Assembly: GCA_018894105.1 (NCBI GenBank)
Contig: CM032133.1
Coordinates: 15,886,501-15,950,500 of the forward strand
Direction: 5' to 3'
Source of the DNA: Jacaranda mimosifolia
Lineage: Eukaryota; Streptophyta; Magnoliopsida; Lamiales; Bignoniaceae
Length of the DNA: 64,000 bases
This document shows positions 1 to 11,856 of the stretch, piece by piece; within the stretch, counting starts at the first letter, position 1; the number at the start of each line of letters is the position of its first letter. The notes under the pieces are model-generated. The model saw nothing but the letters and a program-made list of their open reading frames with translations, ran no database searches and was not told the DNA's origin. A program made the translations under genes and the position numbers.

Positions 1-900
1 TTAAAAGAGTTAAACTAACACCTTCTAACTTAAAAAGTTAAGTTAGTTGACTTAAGGAGCTAAGTCAAACCATTAATTAAATTAAAGAGTTAATTTAATT
101 AAAATAAGAATTTGGTTTTGAAGGAAAATTCAAATGAAGGAGTTCAATTGAAATTAATTTAGGATTAATTTGCATTACATTTCAGGAGATGAAATGTAGA
201 TACAAATTAAATCTAAATGCATGTAAAAGTCACATGCAAGTTAGTTGGCAAGCTGGCAAGTTGGTTGTCAAGTTGGCAACTTACCAAGGAAGGTGTGATG
301 CCAACTAGCATCACACCATTCTCTCTATATAAAGAGCATGACCGGCCACTAGGTGAGAGCTAAGCTAGATTCCCATTTCCCCCCCAAAAGTGTGATTCTT
401 TCATGAGTTGAAGCTTCACACTCTCCATACCATATTTTCATCCTCTTCTCCATTAACCGACCCCTCCCTCTCCTTCTCCCTCTGATTTTCTAGCAGATTT
501 GAGGTGGATTAGGGCTCTCATCGGGTGTGTGGATTATTACATTAGAGGCTCAACATTTGGGCAGCTTGTGCTCTTGAAGATCCATCATTGTCCTCCATTT
601 TTCAGTGGCCGATTTGGAGCCATTCCCAAAATTTGATCGGGCTGAAATTTTTACAGCATCTTCCCAGGAGTGTTGAGGTGTTCCCTATAAATTTTCAGCC
701 AATTTTGAGTTGAGAAAGGTGGTCAAGTGTTGGCATCTCTCTTCTATGCGCTAATTGCCCCTTTTTGAAGAGTTCATAGGAGTTTTCTTGTTCTACCTTT
801 GGATTTCTCATTCAAGGTATTTTTTTTGGATTTAAGTCCTTGTTAGATGTATGGCTAGATCCTTGGAGTGGAGTAGAAAAGTTATTTTTAGCCTTTTTAT
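1..900 (+). mobile_element. Probable LTR or leader of an LTR retrotransposon (fragment)
   Basis: The segment has a TATA box (TATATAAAG, 326-334) in a CT-rich context, followed by a pyrimidine-rich stretch (about 420-490) and a transcribed-leader-like sequence without a long ORF. Upstream of the TATA box, about 235-295, the word TTGGCAAG or a close variant recurs. This arrangement is common in LTRs of plant retrotransposons, but I see no partner LTR, PBS or coding domain in the window, and the left side is cut by the window edge. It could also be the promoter and 5' region of an unrecognised gene. Confidence 0.35.
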
Positions 901-2202
901 AGTTTTATATTATGGATCCTTTGCGTACTCCCACTTTCAATGCATACATGCATCTTTCTGAAAAAATAAATAAATTTTAACGTACCAAGAGAATCATCTT
1001 TTATAGTTGAAAAAAATAGAAGATAAATATTTTTATATTTTTAAATAATAAATTGTATGTTTAGAATATTCTAGTACATATATTTTTATAGATTTTTATG
1101 TTAGATTTAGGAATTTTTTCAAATATGATTTAATTTAATTAACATATTAAATTGTGGAATAAGAGATAACTCACTAAATAATATAATATAATACTTAACA
1201 TTAAATTATAATAAGTTCTACATGACTATAATACTCCATATATAAAAAGTGTATACATGCATAATATATATGGAGCAAGATATATTAATTGAATTCTAAT
1301 GTCATTGATAAATACACATATATATGTATGCAGAAGAATACAGATATACATATGTATATGTTCATCCATAACTATATTAGACAATATAATAAGGAGTTAC
1401 AAATATTATATGTTGATAAAGAGAGTCATAAAAAATATACATACGTTAATATTTATTTATTGAGTATTAGCTAAAATTAAATATGTAGTTATCAAAATGA
1501 ATTAGTATAATTTTTTATATTATTATTAAAATAAATATTGATAGGATATCAAAATTAAAAATATGTTGACATGGAAATATGGATGAAATTAACTTATCCA
1601 CACCACTATCACATAAAAATTACTTAAATCATGACTCAATTTTTTTCCAAATTATCCTGATTCATAAATATGAAAATTTAAAATATTACAAAAATACTGT
1701 AAGTATTTAAATATATGCTTTTTCAAGAAAAATAAATTTGAATTCACAAAAAGAATGATTTTGTAGAGTCTGAGGGGAAAAAAAGACAAATATTGTTTTA
1801 TTTTTAAATAGAAAATTGTATATTTAAATTGTTTTGAATATACATTTTTATTAAGATTTTATCTTAAATGAGATAAGTCAATTGAATTGCATTAATAAAT
1901 AGACTTATGGATATGTTTGGTTATACACACATACATATATGTATGTTTGTCCACAGTCATTTAAAAAATCAAATGTGAGAATGCAAATGATAAATATTAG
2001 GGGGGGGGGGGGAACCTACCAGACAATAAATATAAAAAAGAGTACAAAAACTATATATTAAAATAAGGAGTTGCAACAATTAATATAAAAATTATATATA
2101 TTTATATATATAGAATATTTATCAAAATTAGATATGGAGTTATAAAAGGTGAACTAACATAATCTTTTTATGTTAATATTAAAATAAATATTGGTAGAAT
2201 AT

Positions 2203-2254
<52 letters not shown>

Positions 2255-2623
2255 GATATATGTAAAAAGAATAAAATTAACAATATAAGGAGTTACAAAA
2301 TTAATATAGAAAATTGCATATATATTGTATATGGAAATATATTGACAAAAAGAAAAGAGAAATATAGAAATATATTATAGGGAGTTACATATACTATATA
2401 TGAAATATATTTACTTGGAAAATATAAATACAATTAACTTATCCACAACTTATCTACATTATTGCTACATAAGAAATATACTTAAAATATGACTGAACAT
2501 CATTTTATTTATATACATTAAATTTCTACCTAAAATTGTCTAACTTATCATACTATAATACAAAGAACTATTTGTGCATTGTTAATTATAAGATGAATAA
2601 TCATTATTTATAAGGAAAGAACA
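901..2623. other. AT-rich non-coding DNA with degenerate direct repeats
   Basis: No credible gene. Two diverged blocks, about 1270-1680 and 1860-2540, share order and wording: a CATATATATGTATG stretch, then AAGGAGTTACAA-like words, then AATAAATATTGATAG-like text, then TTAACTTATCCACA. The segment also holds a run of 13 G (2000-2012). Short ORFs here are AT-rich noise. Confidence 0.5.
2211..2253. repeat. (TG)n microsatellite
   Basis: About 21 uninterrupted TG units preceded by an AT stretch. Confidence 0.95.
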
Positions 2624-2964
2624 TAAAATTCAACTCAAAATAAGACTAATGATAATATAAATCAGCAAGGTAAGAAACAATCCAAGTCACCTATTAAACA
2701 TTGCAAAATCATAGTAATGCAATTGTATCCATGGATAAATATCTTCACAATAGCCACCATCCACATCTGCCACAGATACTCCTTCGCCACCATCCACGTA
2801 AAATTCAACTCAAAATAAGAGTAATGATAATATAAATCAGCAAGGTAAGAAACAATCCAAGTCACCTATTAAACATTGCAAAACCATAGTAATGCAATTG
2901 TATCTATGGATAAATATCTTCACAATAGCCACCATCCACATGTCCCACAGATACTCCTTTGCCA
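2624..2964. repeat. 175-bp tandem duplication (two copies)
   Basis: The block beginning TAAAATTCAACTCAAAATAA at 2624 is repeated from 2799, giving a period of 175 bp. The second copy runs to about 2964 and differs by only a handful of substitutions, so this is a recent local duplication. The similar antisense ORFs at both copies are a by-product of the duplication, not genes. Confidence 0.9.
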
Positions 2965-5235
2965 TGGCATGCAAGCATTCACAGTTGTTCCACTCCACCC
3001 TTCCACAGCAACAGATGCATCTTTTGAAGGCCAAACTTTGGGTGGAGGATATCAGAACTCTCATCCTAAAAAATCACGTAAGTATTATTTTTTCCACATT
3101 ATTATGTAAATGTTGTTTTAATAATTATATATTAATATTATGAAATTTATGCAAGTACATGCCCTCGCTCGACGGTACCAAGTCTTAACGAGGCTCATCA
3201 AGAGCAAAGTACAAAAGTCATATGGAACCTAGTCGAATATACCCAAGCATCTTCGAGAGCACATATTTAGGGAGTGGAATGTTATGCATATTAATATATT
3301 TATGTATATAAAGTATGTTTATGTATTCAAAATACTAACTTATTTCATTTTCTTTCACAAAGATATATCTGTTAGGACCTCCAATACAAGGGCCATATGC
3401 AAAGGCCTTCGATACTAAAGGGGGTCACCAACTAAGGGACATATAAGACCATGCCCAGAAGGCGGGCAAGAGGCCAAAGTGGATTGACAAGAATACTTGG
3501 GATTCCCTTTGCTAACATTGGCTAATCCAAGATTTCTAGAAGAAGTCCTCCCAGGCCTAGAAGAACCGGATTTCTAAGAGCAGTGGATACCTTCATAGTC
3601 GAGGTAGCATATCTATTGGGAGACATTCTGAGCACTTAATTAGTAAGTATTCAAACTTTCAATCTTTAGTAAAATTAGTAGACTTTCAAGATTATTATTA
3701 ATTGATTTATATTTATGATGTTTGTATGAGATGGGATATCGGAAAGGATTGGTGCCTTTCCCATATGATAATGTATTCTTGATTTTATTTTATTTTTGTT
3801 GAACTTTTACTTTCTTAGGTATAGACCAATTTTAGAGGAGACCCTACCAATTTTTTTATTCATCGCAGTTTTATATATGCATATATAACACATATGTTTT
3901 AATTCTTATTATTTATATAAGCTCGGGAATTGTAGAGACTGCCGATGGTGAAGGAGATTTTTGTGTGCAACTCGCCAAAGACGGGTCAATAGGAGCTGAG
4001 TAGATGATAGGACGAGGAGAGCTACTGTAAGTTTGTAACATATTATAGATACTTTATTTACTTACATTACTATAGTGCAATTAATTATTTAATTCTTATC
4101 TTGTAGGAGATTTTCCAACAACACTATCATAGTTATAAACTCAGCCAAAGGGTGCTAGGAGTAGTGTAAAGACACAATAGTCTTAGGCTGAGTTATGAAC
4201 ATAGTTTGTAGGTGGTCACAACAAGAAGATATGGGTTTATGAGATGAGCTTTCAGTAGTCACCTCCCACTATAGATGCCTCGAGGAGAGCAATGGATTGC
4301 AGCATTAGCAACCCTTTTGAAGGCCCAAATTGAGCAACTTTAAAATAGGTTTGATAGGATAGAGCAGTAGTTGTGTGTAATGTTATTGCTTAGTTGGTCA
4401 TGCAGCAATGTGCTCCATTCGGATCCTCTACACAATCCTAGCTATATCGGCAACAACAGGATGTCGAGCAGCAACATCAGCATCAACATGGCACCGATCA
4501 AGAGCACCATGGTGATGATAATAATTACTTCAACTATGATGACGTTGTCGTTGGCCAATAGATCAGATAATTTTTTTTAATATTTTGTTTGTAATGAAGA
4601 TTTGACAATTTCTACAATAAAAATAAATTACATTTTTAAATTTAATTTTGATTTATTCATAAATTTATCGTTCCATTCTTTTATCGAGTTAGATATATAA
4701 AATATATGAAGAGGTTACAAGTTTAATCAAATAAAACGAATAAAATCATTTTAAGAAAAAATTAAATTTCTGACAGAATCGCGAGGATTTTCCATTCAAA
4801 AAAATTATATATAATATTAAAAAATAAATTTCATTGATGTTTCCACAAATTTCTTGTTAGAAAGCTTCGAATAGAAGTCCCCTCAAAGCATCAACGAAAA
4901 AAGCCTACTTATTAACCAAGAAGCTCCATTTGTAATTCATCGAAAAATTTCCAACAAGATATGGCAGTCAAAAATCCAATTCATAATCATTTGATAGACA
5001 TGATTTTGGGCAAAAAAAAGTTCTATTGGAAGTCCGGCAAAATTTTAGTTTCCTATGGATTACGAATGGATTTGGAATATTCCTTAGAAAATGAACTGAT
5101 TTTCTGTAGTAGGCCTTGAATATGAAGGAGAGTGAGTGTGTGCTGAAAGATATCCATTTAGGTTGTTGTGAGAATCATTTAGGAGGAGCAACCCTAGCAA
5201 CTAAGGTATTGAGAGCGTGATCCTTCTTACCTATT
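2965..5235. other. Unidentified degenerate sequence, no supported gene
   Basis: I see no intact gene. The + strand at 4290-4560 encodes, across stops, a glutamine/histidine- and aspartate-rich stretch (QQHQHQH..HHGDDNN), and splice-like GTAAGT words occur near 3651 and 4027. This is reminiscent of the low-complexity tails of plant CACTA-associated hypothetical proteins, but I cannot anchor it to a domain. Treat it as an unclassified relic. Confidence 0.3.
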
Positions 5236-6165
5236 GTTCCAAGTTGATGCTGGTGAAATGATTCATAAATGTGAAAAGTGTTAAAAGCATGTTAATCACA
5301 CTCATCAGCCTGTCAAGCTGGTGTAGATTATGAGTTTGCTTTGCCCCTTTGCCAAGTGAAGGATGGACATAGTTGGGCCTTTCCCGATAGCGACAACTCA
5401 AGGAAAATTCTTATTGTTGGTAGTAGATTATTTTAGTAAATAGGTAGAAGCTAAGGTATTAACTCCGATAATAGAAAGAAAAGTTCCTTCAGAGAAACAT
5501 AGAATGCCATTATGGAATTCCAAGAAAATTGGTATTAGACAATGAAAAGGGGCTAGAAGTTAGGCCTGGTGTAAAGAGATGAAAATTAAACAACATTTCA
5601 ATGTAGACACACACCCTCATACTAATGGTCAGACCGAGGTCACCAACAAGATCATCCTTCAATAATTGAAAGCAAGACTTGACTAAGCTGTGAAAGCCTC
5701 GTAAAAGGGCTAAGAAGTATCTAATGGGCATATTGAACAATCCCTCGAAGCGCAACAAGAGAGACTCCATTTACTTTGGTATACGAGGTAGATGCTCTAA
5801 TTCCAGCAAAAATAGGAGCAGGAACCCAGTAGGCGATGTCTTATAGTTCATAGGACAATGAAAAGCTCATGAGGATCCAGTTGGACTTCATATATGAGAA
5901 CAGAGCAAATGTGAGCTTTAGGATAGCTAATCCAGACCGCCTTTATTAGGAAAGTAATACTTAGAAGCTTTCAAGTTGAAGACTTAAGTTGTGAAGGCAA
6001 AAGTAAGTGGGGCAATAGGGAAACTAAGCTTAAATTAGGAGGGCCTTTAAAACATGATAAGGATACTACTCAGAGGAGCATACAAACTAGAAAGTATGGA
6101 AGGGAAGAAACTGCCAAAATCCTGGAATGCAATAAATTTGAAGAGGTTTTACACATAACATTCTT
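5236..6165 (+). pseudogene. Ty3/gypsy (Tat-type) integrase relic
   Basis: Across stops and frameshifts the + strand spells the Tat-lineage integrase: MDIVGPFP (about 5362) with the first catalytic Asp, LLVVDYFSK (about 5417), a LVLDNEKG segment corresponding to the family's VTDNG motif with the second Asp (about 5530), and HPHTNGQTEVTNK (about 5606-5650), which holds the catalytic Glu. The tail near 6130 resembles the family's LKRYY ending. In this family integrase inserts reverse-transcribed DNA into the host genome. At least six in-frame stops make it non-functional. RT and RNase H are not recognisable upstream. The downstream 42-bp array and antisense ORF belong to the same element by position. 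Confidence 0.75.
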
Positions 6166-6261
6166 AAGTCCCCATCTTTCTATAAGGCTTTTTTCTCAAA
6201 TACACATTATGATGCTTAGTGGAAGTGCTAGTTTTAAATTCGTTTTATAAGTAAAATCGAT

Positions 6262-6730
6262 TGAATAAGCTTTAGCACAAAACGTTTATGAAACAAACAG
6301 CTTGGATGAGCTCCAATAATTAAAATGTGTATAAATCTAATAACTTAGATGAGCTTTAATATAAAGCCTGTTAAATTAAGCAACTTTAGCGAGCTCTAAT
6401 ACATAAAATAAGTGTATAAATCAAATAGCTTGGATGAACTCTAACACAAAACGTATATAAAACAAATAGCTCAAGTGGGCTCGAACACTTGAAATAAGTG
6501 CATAAATCAAACAACTTGAATGAGCTCTAACACAAAGCATGTAGAAAAAGAACAGCTTGGATGAGCTCCATGCATAAATTATACAGCTCGAATGCGCTCT
6601 AGCATGAAACAAACAACTCGGATGAGCTCCAACACTTAAAATAAGTGTATAAATCAAACACCAAGGATAAGCTTTAGCATGAAATGTTTATAAAATAAGT
6701 AGCTCGAATAAGATTTAGTTCGAACAAATT
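6262..6730. repeat. Degenerate ~42-bp tandem array
   Basis: About 11 units share a core close to AGCTTGGATGAGCTCYAACA, which carries AGCT at both ends and so is nearly palindromic. Alternating units end in ACTTAAAATAAGTGTATAAATC or in a CACAAAACGTATATAAAAC-like tail, giving a higher-order period of about 85 bp. It lies directly after the Tat integrase relic. Variable tandem arrays in this position are known for Tat/Ogre-type elements. Confidence 0.75.
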
Positions 6731-7249
6731 CAAATCTAATTAAGATAAGTGCTAGAGCAGATGATTACAGTAACTTGGAAAGTTATAAAGGCAAACACAT
6801 ATGAACTAGCTCAAAAAGCTCATAACTAAATTAAGAAAGTACTTGAATTCATTCCAGTGGAAAATACATTGAGTATTTCTCAAAATCGTGTATAGTCTTA
6901 CAAGCATATCCTAACTTAAAATTCTCCTAAGAAGTAGTGGAGGTAGGAAATAAAATCCTTTACAATTAGGCCGATAATGTAATTTTCAAAGAGTAAGGTA
7001 GGTGGCTCAATTGGGGCAAAAGTAGATGATTCTACTACAATAGGAACTTCTTCAAGCTTATCCTCAGAGTTAGAAAGGAGAGTATGGAGGTCATAGTCAT
7101 GATTAATCAGTAGAGTAGATTAGCCAAGCTCAAAGGTGTCATTTAGCTCTAACTGGTCAATACAAGTGTCCGCTCATGATAGTAATAGCTCAGAGTTTTA
7201 GGAGATAATAGTTGCTTGAACTTGCCACTCTTTAAGAACTTTGTCTTCT
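6731..7249. other. Non-coding interior of the Tat relic
   Basis: No gene seen. The sequence sits between the tandem array and the antisense ORF relic. Confidence 0.4.
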
Positions 7250-8870
7250 CATATTGCAAGTTTGCCCCTAAGTAACCCTTCCCCTCCTCTGTGGTTGAAA
7301 AACACTAAAGAACGTATCTCGACCTTCCCATCAGCCTCCTTGCGAGATTGTTTAACTTATTTATACTGAGCTCATGTGTACTTAGCAATTTGTTCTTTTG
7401 CCTTGTGCTAGGTAAAAGCTGACTTTTTATGTGCTTGAGAGAAAGATTTGCGCTTTAAGTTCATCTAACTTCCTAACTTTCTCCTTTAGGAATTGCATCT
7501 TGGGTGACAACTTGTATTGCTCCAACTCAAGTATTGAATTCTCCCCTCCAAGCAAGCCGAAAGTCCTACAGCTAAAATCCTTGACTGTAAAGTAAATACC
7601 CTTAGATCTGAATCCAAATAACGAATAAAAAAAGATAAGATTCCCTAGCACTTTGGACAAGTGTGGGGTGAATTTGGGAGTACATCTAAAGAACTACATA
7701 TTATCATCCAACTGCCGATTTGAGCTGGATGGCAGCCCTCTTAGGAAATCATTCCCCATTGAATGAGATGCATCATTTTGAATGGAGTTCCCCTATGAGA
7801 AAGGTGTTAGTTAAGTCTTCTTGGCAAAATGGTAGGGAATTAGGCTCATCTCTAGTGGTAGTCACTTTGTGCTCCACTTAAATGGGCCTTATTAGAGAAG
7901 ATACTTGAGTTAATGGCAAGTCTTGCCAGTTTAGAGTAGGGTATTGGCTGCACAAGGCCCCACAGACCACATTGAAGAATCCCAGCTTGATCAGATGGAG
8001 ACCTTGATTGATTGTGCGGGTAAGTATTTTTCTTGTGACCACTGTAATTTACCTTGATAGCTGCAGCGAGAATGAAAGATTTAGCCAAGAGCCTCTTTGA
8101 GAACACAAGCAATATTAGCACCAACCTAGTAATATGATATGAATTAAAGTAGTAAAAAAAGTACCAAATTCTTTCGCCTTAAACTTAAGGTGAAATGGTG
8201 CAAAAAGCTTAGTGCTTCTAAATAAGAGATCTAGAGTTTATAGGCATTATATAAGATGTGCTGGAATCTGTTGACGACCTATATGTTGGGGATGATTACG
8301 AGAAGAACTCTTAGGAGGGAGATGATCCCTCTAGATGATAGGGAACGCCCAAAGATAAAGTAAGGATATAAGAAAGTAGCCTTCTTTCTAGAACTTAACA
8401 AATGCCGAGTAGTATTAAAAGAAACGAGCATCTTCTCAAGTGGTTAAATAAAACAAACTAACCTTCGAGGATTTGGGATAGAAAAAGGAATGAAATAAAG
8501 TGGGGTTCGGATCCACTAAAATAAATCATCACAAGATTACAAAGCTTGCCAATAAGCGAAAAGAGTTGGGAGTAAACTAGTTAATAGGGATAGCTGCACT
8601 CTGGGATACTAAGGAGAATAGCTCGAGAATAGGAAATTTTAGCCCCCCTCCAGTCCTAAATCTACTCAGTAGAAAAACATAGAAATCCTCGGGGAAGAAG
8701 CTGAGGCAAATTTGTGGATTGGGGAACTCTTATTTCATATTCAGGGGTTATACCTATTATTTCCCTAAACCTAAGCTTCTTACACCTCGTCATTCTAGAA
8801 TGATAGACCTCATAAAATGCTAGGTTAGCACCTAAAGTAATTGTTTGCATTCTACATTCCACATGACTTT
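7250..8870 (-). pseudogene. Antisense ORF relic of a Tat-type element (gypsy-type transposon domain-like)
   Basis: Read on the - strand with stops removed, the 8862-8640 part gives ITPEYEIRVPQ, then PPQLLPRGFLCF-like text, followed by stop-broken sequence to about 7400 ending in a lysine/leucine-rich helix (LKEKVRKLDELKAQ, about 7440-7490). The order PxxYEIRLP..PPPGxxCF..hydrophobic helices is the pattern I associate with the Putative gypsy type transposon domain (PF04195), which occurs as an extra ORF, often antisense, between pol and the 3' LTR in Tat/Grande-type elements. It lies in the expected place: downstream of and opposite to the integrase relic. The function of this ORF is not known. 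Family assignment is from memory of the pattern. Confidence 0.5.
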
Positions 8871-9354
8871 GTGATCTAAGCTAGTGGCAAAATCTACAGA
8901 ACTGAAGTTAGTATACCTATGGGATAGAACAAAGCCAAGATCTTAGACTATATTTAGTGCATGAAATTAAAGAAAGAGACCAGTCCTTTAAAGAAAGGAT
9001 AGAAGCTATTCAAGAAATGAGAAAATAGTATGCAAAAATACTGTGTCAACGGCAAATCTAGCGACAACGGCAAAGTTGAATAGCTGGAAACAAAGAAGAT
9101 AAGCATGAGAGAGAATGTGCAAGAAAGAAAGGAGATTTTCAAATGAACCTTATATAAATAGAGGTTCAAATGGGAAAAGGCGCACTAGAAAAAAAAAAAT
9201 CAACACTGCACGCATAGTGCCATCTTAGTAGATGGTGAAAGTAACTTTAAATGCACGCTACCTAATAGCATTAAATGATCACTGTCAGTTAAGAAATCCA
9301 AGGAAAATAAGTAGAAAAGACAGACTCTTCTTCTTTCAAAACAAACATAACTCT
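8871..9354. other. Non-coding 3' region of the Tat relic
   Basis: No supported gene. Possibly leader of the antisense ORF. Confidence 0.35.
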
Positions 9355-9610
9355 TAGTGGGACTCAGCTCATATGAATAATTGATGGCCATACTATACTC
9401 AAATGAACAATTGATGGCCATACTTATCTCAGCTGAACAATTACTAGCCATACTCAGCTTGGAGCAGTGATTGCCAGCAATATTTGGCTTAGATGAATGA
9501 TTGCTCACAACACTCAACTCAAGGGATGATTGCCAGTCATATTCTCCATTTCACTTGGACGGATGACCTCCAACTATTCCCAACTAGGATTAATGACTAC
9601 CAGTTAATCT
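9355..9610. repeat. Degenerate 30-bp tandem array
   Basis: About eight units of 30-31 bp resemble CTCAGCTGAACAATTGATGGCCATACT. Because the period is a multiple of three, the antisense frame (9200-9517) reads as a ten-residue peptide repeat containing SMAINCS-like blocks. The ORF starts near the array edge, has no recognisable domain and is probably a by-product. Confidence 0.7.
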
Positions 9611-10070
9611 TAGCTCATAGTAACGAGGGTGCACCATTATTTTGGAGCATTAATCTTAAACTATTCCATCAACGTCAACTGGATAAACAACCTTAGAAAA
9701 GTCTCTATGCCTCGGTACCACAGAAAAATATGCCTTTAGGAGTTTTCTCATCTCAAGAATAGGGGAAAGTGGGAGTAGCGATGTTGGGCAATATAAGCCC
9801 AACTTTAAAGGAAGACTAATCTAGTGATGGCCCAATATCGCTGGCAAACCTTGCCAAGCTGAGACCACAATATAGGAGCAACATTTCGATAAGTACCTAC
9901 TAATCTGGAAACGCTTTATAGATGGAGTAAAAGCAAGAAACTAAAAAGGCAAGCTGGAACAAATTGTGCCCATGATTTTCCTTAGCAGGCTGAGCTAACA
10001 AATCAATCCTTCAACATAGCGAACTAATAAGTAACTAACTCGACATTCTAGGCAATTGATAAACATACTC
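9611..10070. other. Possible LTR fragment interrupted by the copia element
   Basis: No gene. From 9783 a TGTTGGGCAATATAAGCCCAAC-like start could be the 3' LTR of the Tat relic, continuing after the copia insertion at 19584. I find no second LTR to prove it. 10066-10070 (TACTC) is the left target-site duplication of the copia element. Confidence 0.3.
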
Positions 10071-11372
10071 TGTGAGTGATTATATGCCTAAAAAGGGGGT
10101 GAATTAAGCTAAAAGAGTTTTAATGCAGCAGAATTGCATCACTCAAAATACTTTATAACCTTTTAAAACTATTTAAGTCTTTTGTAGAAAAACAATTTTA
10201 GTTATTGACTAGAATTTGTAAGTACCAGTTAAGATACTAGTCAGACCAGTGATAAATAAAACAGCAAAATAGAAGTAAAATGACATAGGAATTTATAGAG
10301 GTTCGGCAATCCTACATCTTCTACCTAAACTTTCACGTAGGATTTTAAACCTGTCAATTTAATTAAGAATATAAGAATGTTTTATAGTTGAGAATAGTAA
10401 TTTGACATAATGAAAGTTAAGGAACAAAAAAACCCTAGCAAGATGAAAAGCCATCTCTTCGCAAAGAGCTACACTGAAATTCCAAACAAGATAAAGCAAA
10501 TTCCAGAGCGTTGTGAAACTGGCTACTTGTGAACAGGTTCAGGGGAACTTTTGCTAGATTCACTGGCACAACCTTTATAGACTGATACACAAGTTGCTGC
10601 TACTCCATACGGCAAGCTCTAATCTCTTCATCTAGACTGGAACCAAGAACACCGCAGAAGATTCAAGATAGTACTGCTTTACTGGTTTCTTCAACTAGAG
10701 ATCCTTAGACCAACTAAGCGCCGACTTGTTCTCTTCACGAGGTCCTTCGAGAGCAAGTACGACTCCCGTCCCTGCTCACCATTAGGTCCTTTGAAACACA
10801 ATCTGCCTTATCCTCGTCTCTCCAAGGTCTGTCAAAGGTAAGTTCCACTTGACCTTCTTCACCATAAGGGCCCTCGAAAACACATGTAGAGCAAGAAATT
10901 AGCAACAATTAAGTATAAAGCGTATATGAGAGTATCTCACAACTTCTCAAGATACTTAACAAAGTTCTCTCTCGACTTAGTGATTCACCCTTTTTAATTG
11001 CTGCATAGTTTCACTTTTATATGCTTATGTCCAACATCTATAAGTTCTCATTAAGGTAAGAATCCATTGGAACTAGATGAGGGAACAAGTTATCCTTAGT
11101 AATCATGCATTTACTCCTTAAATAGCTGATGAATTAGTGATTTCAACATGATGTGATTTCTTTCCTAAATTAAAAAGATGTTAATCAAACTAGAATCTTT
11201 AAGAGATCTTTTATTTATGGAAAGTACATTCCAGTGCATAACAAATTCCAGTAGATAACATGTAAACAGATTCCTGCAGATAATATGAAAAGTCATTCAT
11301 GCTTTTAGCACATAATCATAAGAAAGTAATTTTGTTATAATCAAAATATCGAAAATCATCAAATGGTTAACA
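10071..11372 (-). repeat. 3' LTR of the copia element
   Basis: 1302 bp, begins TGTGAGTG and ends GGTTAACA when read on +. The TATA-like word TATAAAAG on the - strand is at 11024-11031, matching the one in the other LTR. Confidence 0.93.
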
Positions 11373-11387
11373 ATCTCCTATTTTTTA
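11373..11387 (-). other. Polypurine tract of the copia element
   Basis: On the - strand the sequence next to the 3' LTR reads AAAAAATAGGAGAT, a purine run in the expected place for priming plus-strand DNA synthesis. Confidence 0.7.
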
Positions 11388-11856
11388 TTGAAGACAAAAT
11401 TTGAGTAGAGTGGAAGGGTATCACCTGAACTCCCCATATCTATGTGCCTAGTTCTGCCAATTTGTAATCCCCTGTTCGGAGTAGTTTGTGCCTCTCCTGT
11501 CTATGTACTTAAGAAACCAAGCAAACAATAAATGCCACTACATATAATATATTGGGTCTTATTAATTGCGGGCCCAAACATCAAAAGATTCATGAATAGC
11601 ATGCCTGCTGTAATAATCCAGGATAATAAATTTTTACAAGCTAATGCAAAGTATTCAAAAAGTTTAGTGCCACTAAATAACACAAGTTCCTACTGGTAGT
11701 CAAAATAACAAAAATTCCAACAGATAACAAAATTCAAATTTCAAATCTTTCTTTTCTCCCCCTTCATCATCAAAAAGAGCTTAAAAGGCATTCAAAAATG
11801 CTCTAACTTTTTCTTTCAGTCGTGCAACTGGACTTTCGAAGAACACACTCGAGCTT

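Noticed and set aside
6262..6730. Regular repeats that could suggest a CRISPR-like array
   Set aside because: Units are degenerate, have no constant repeat with unique spacers, and the sequence is plant nuclear DNA inside a retroelement relic.
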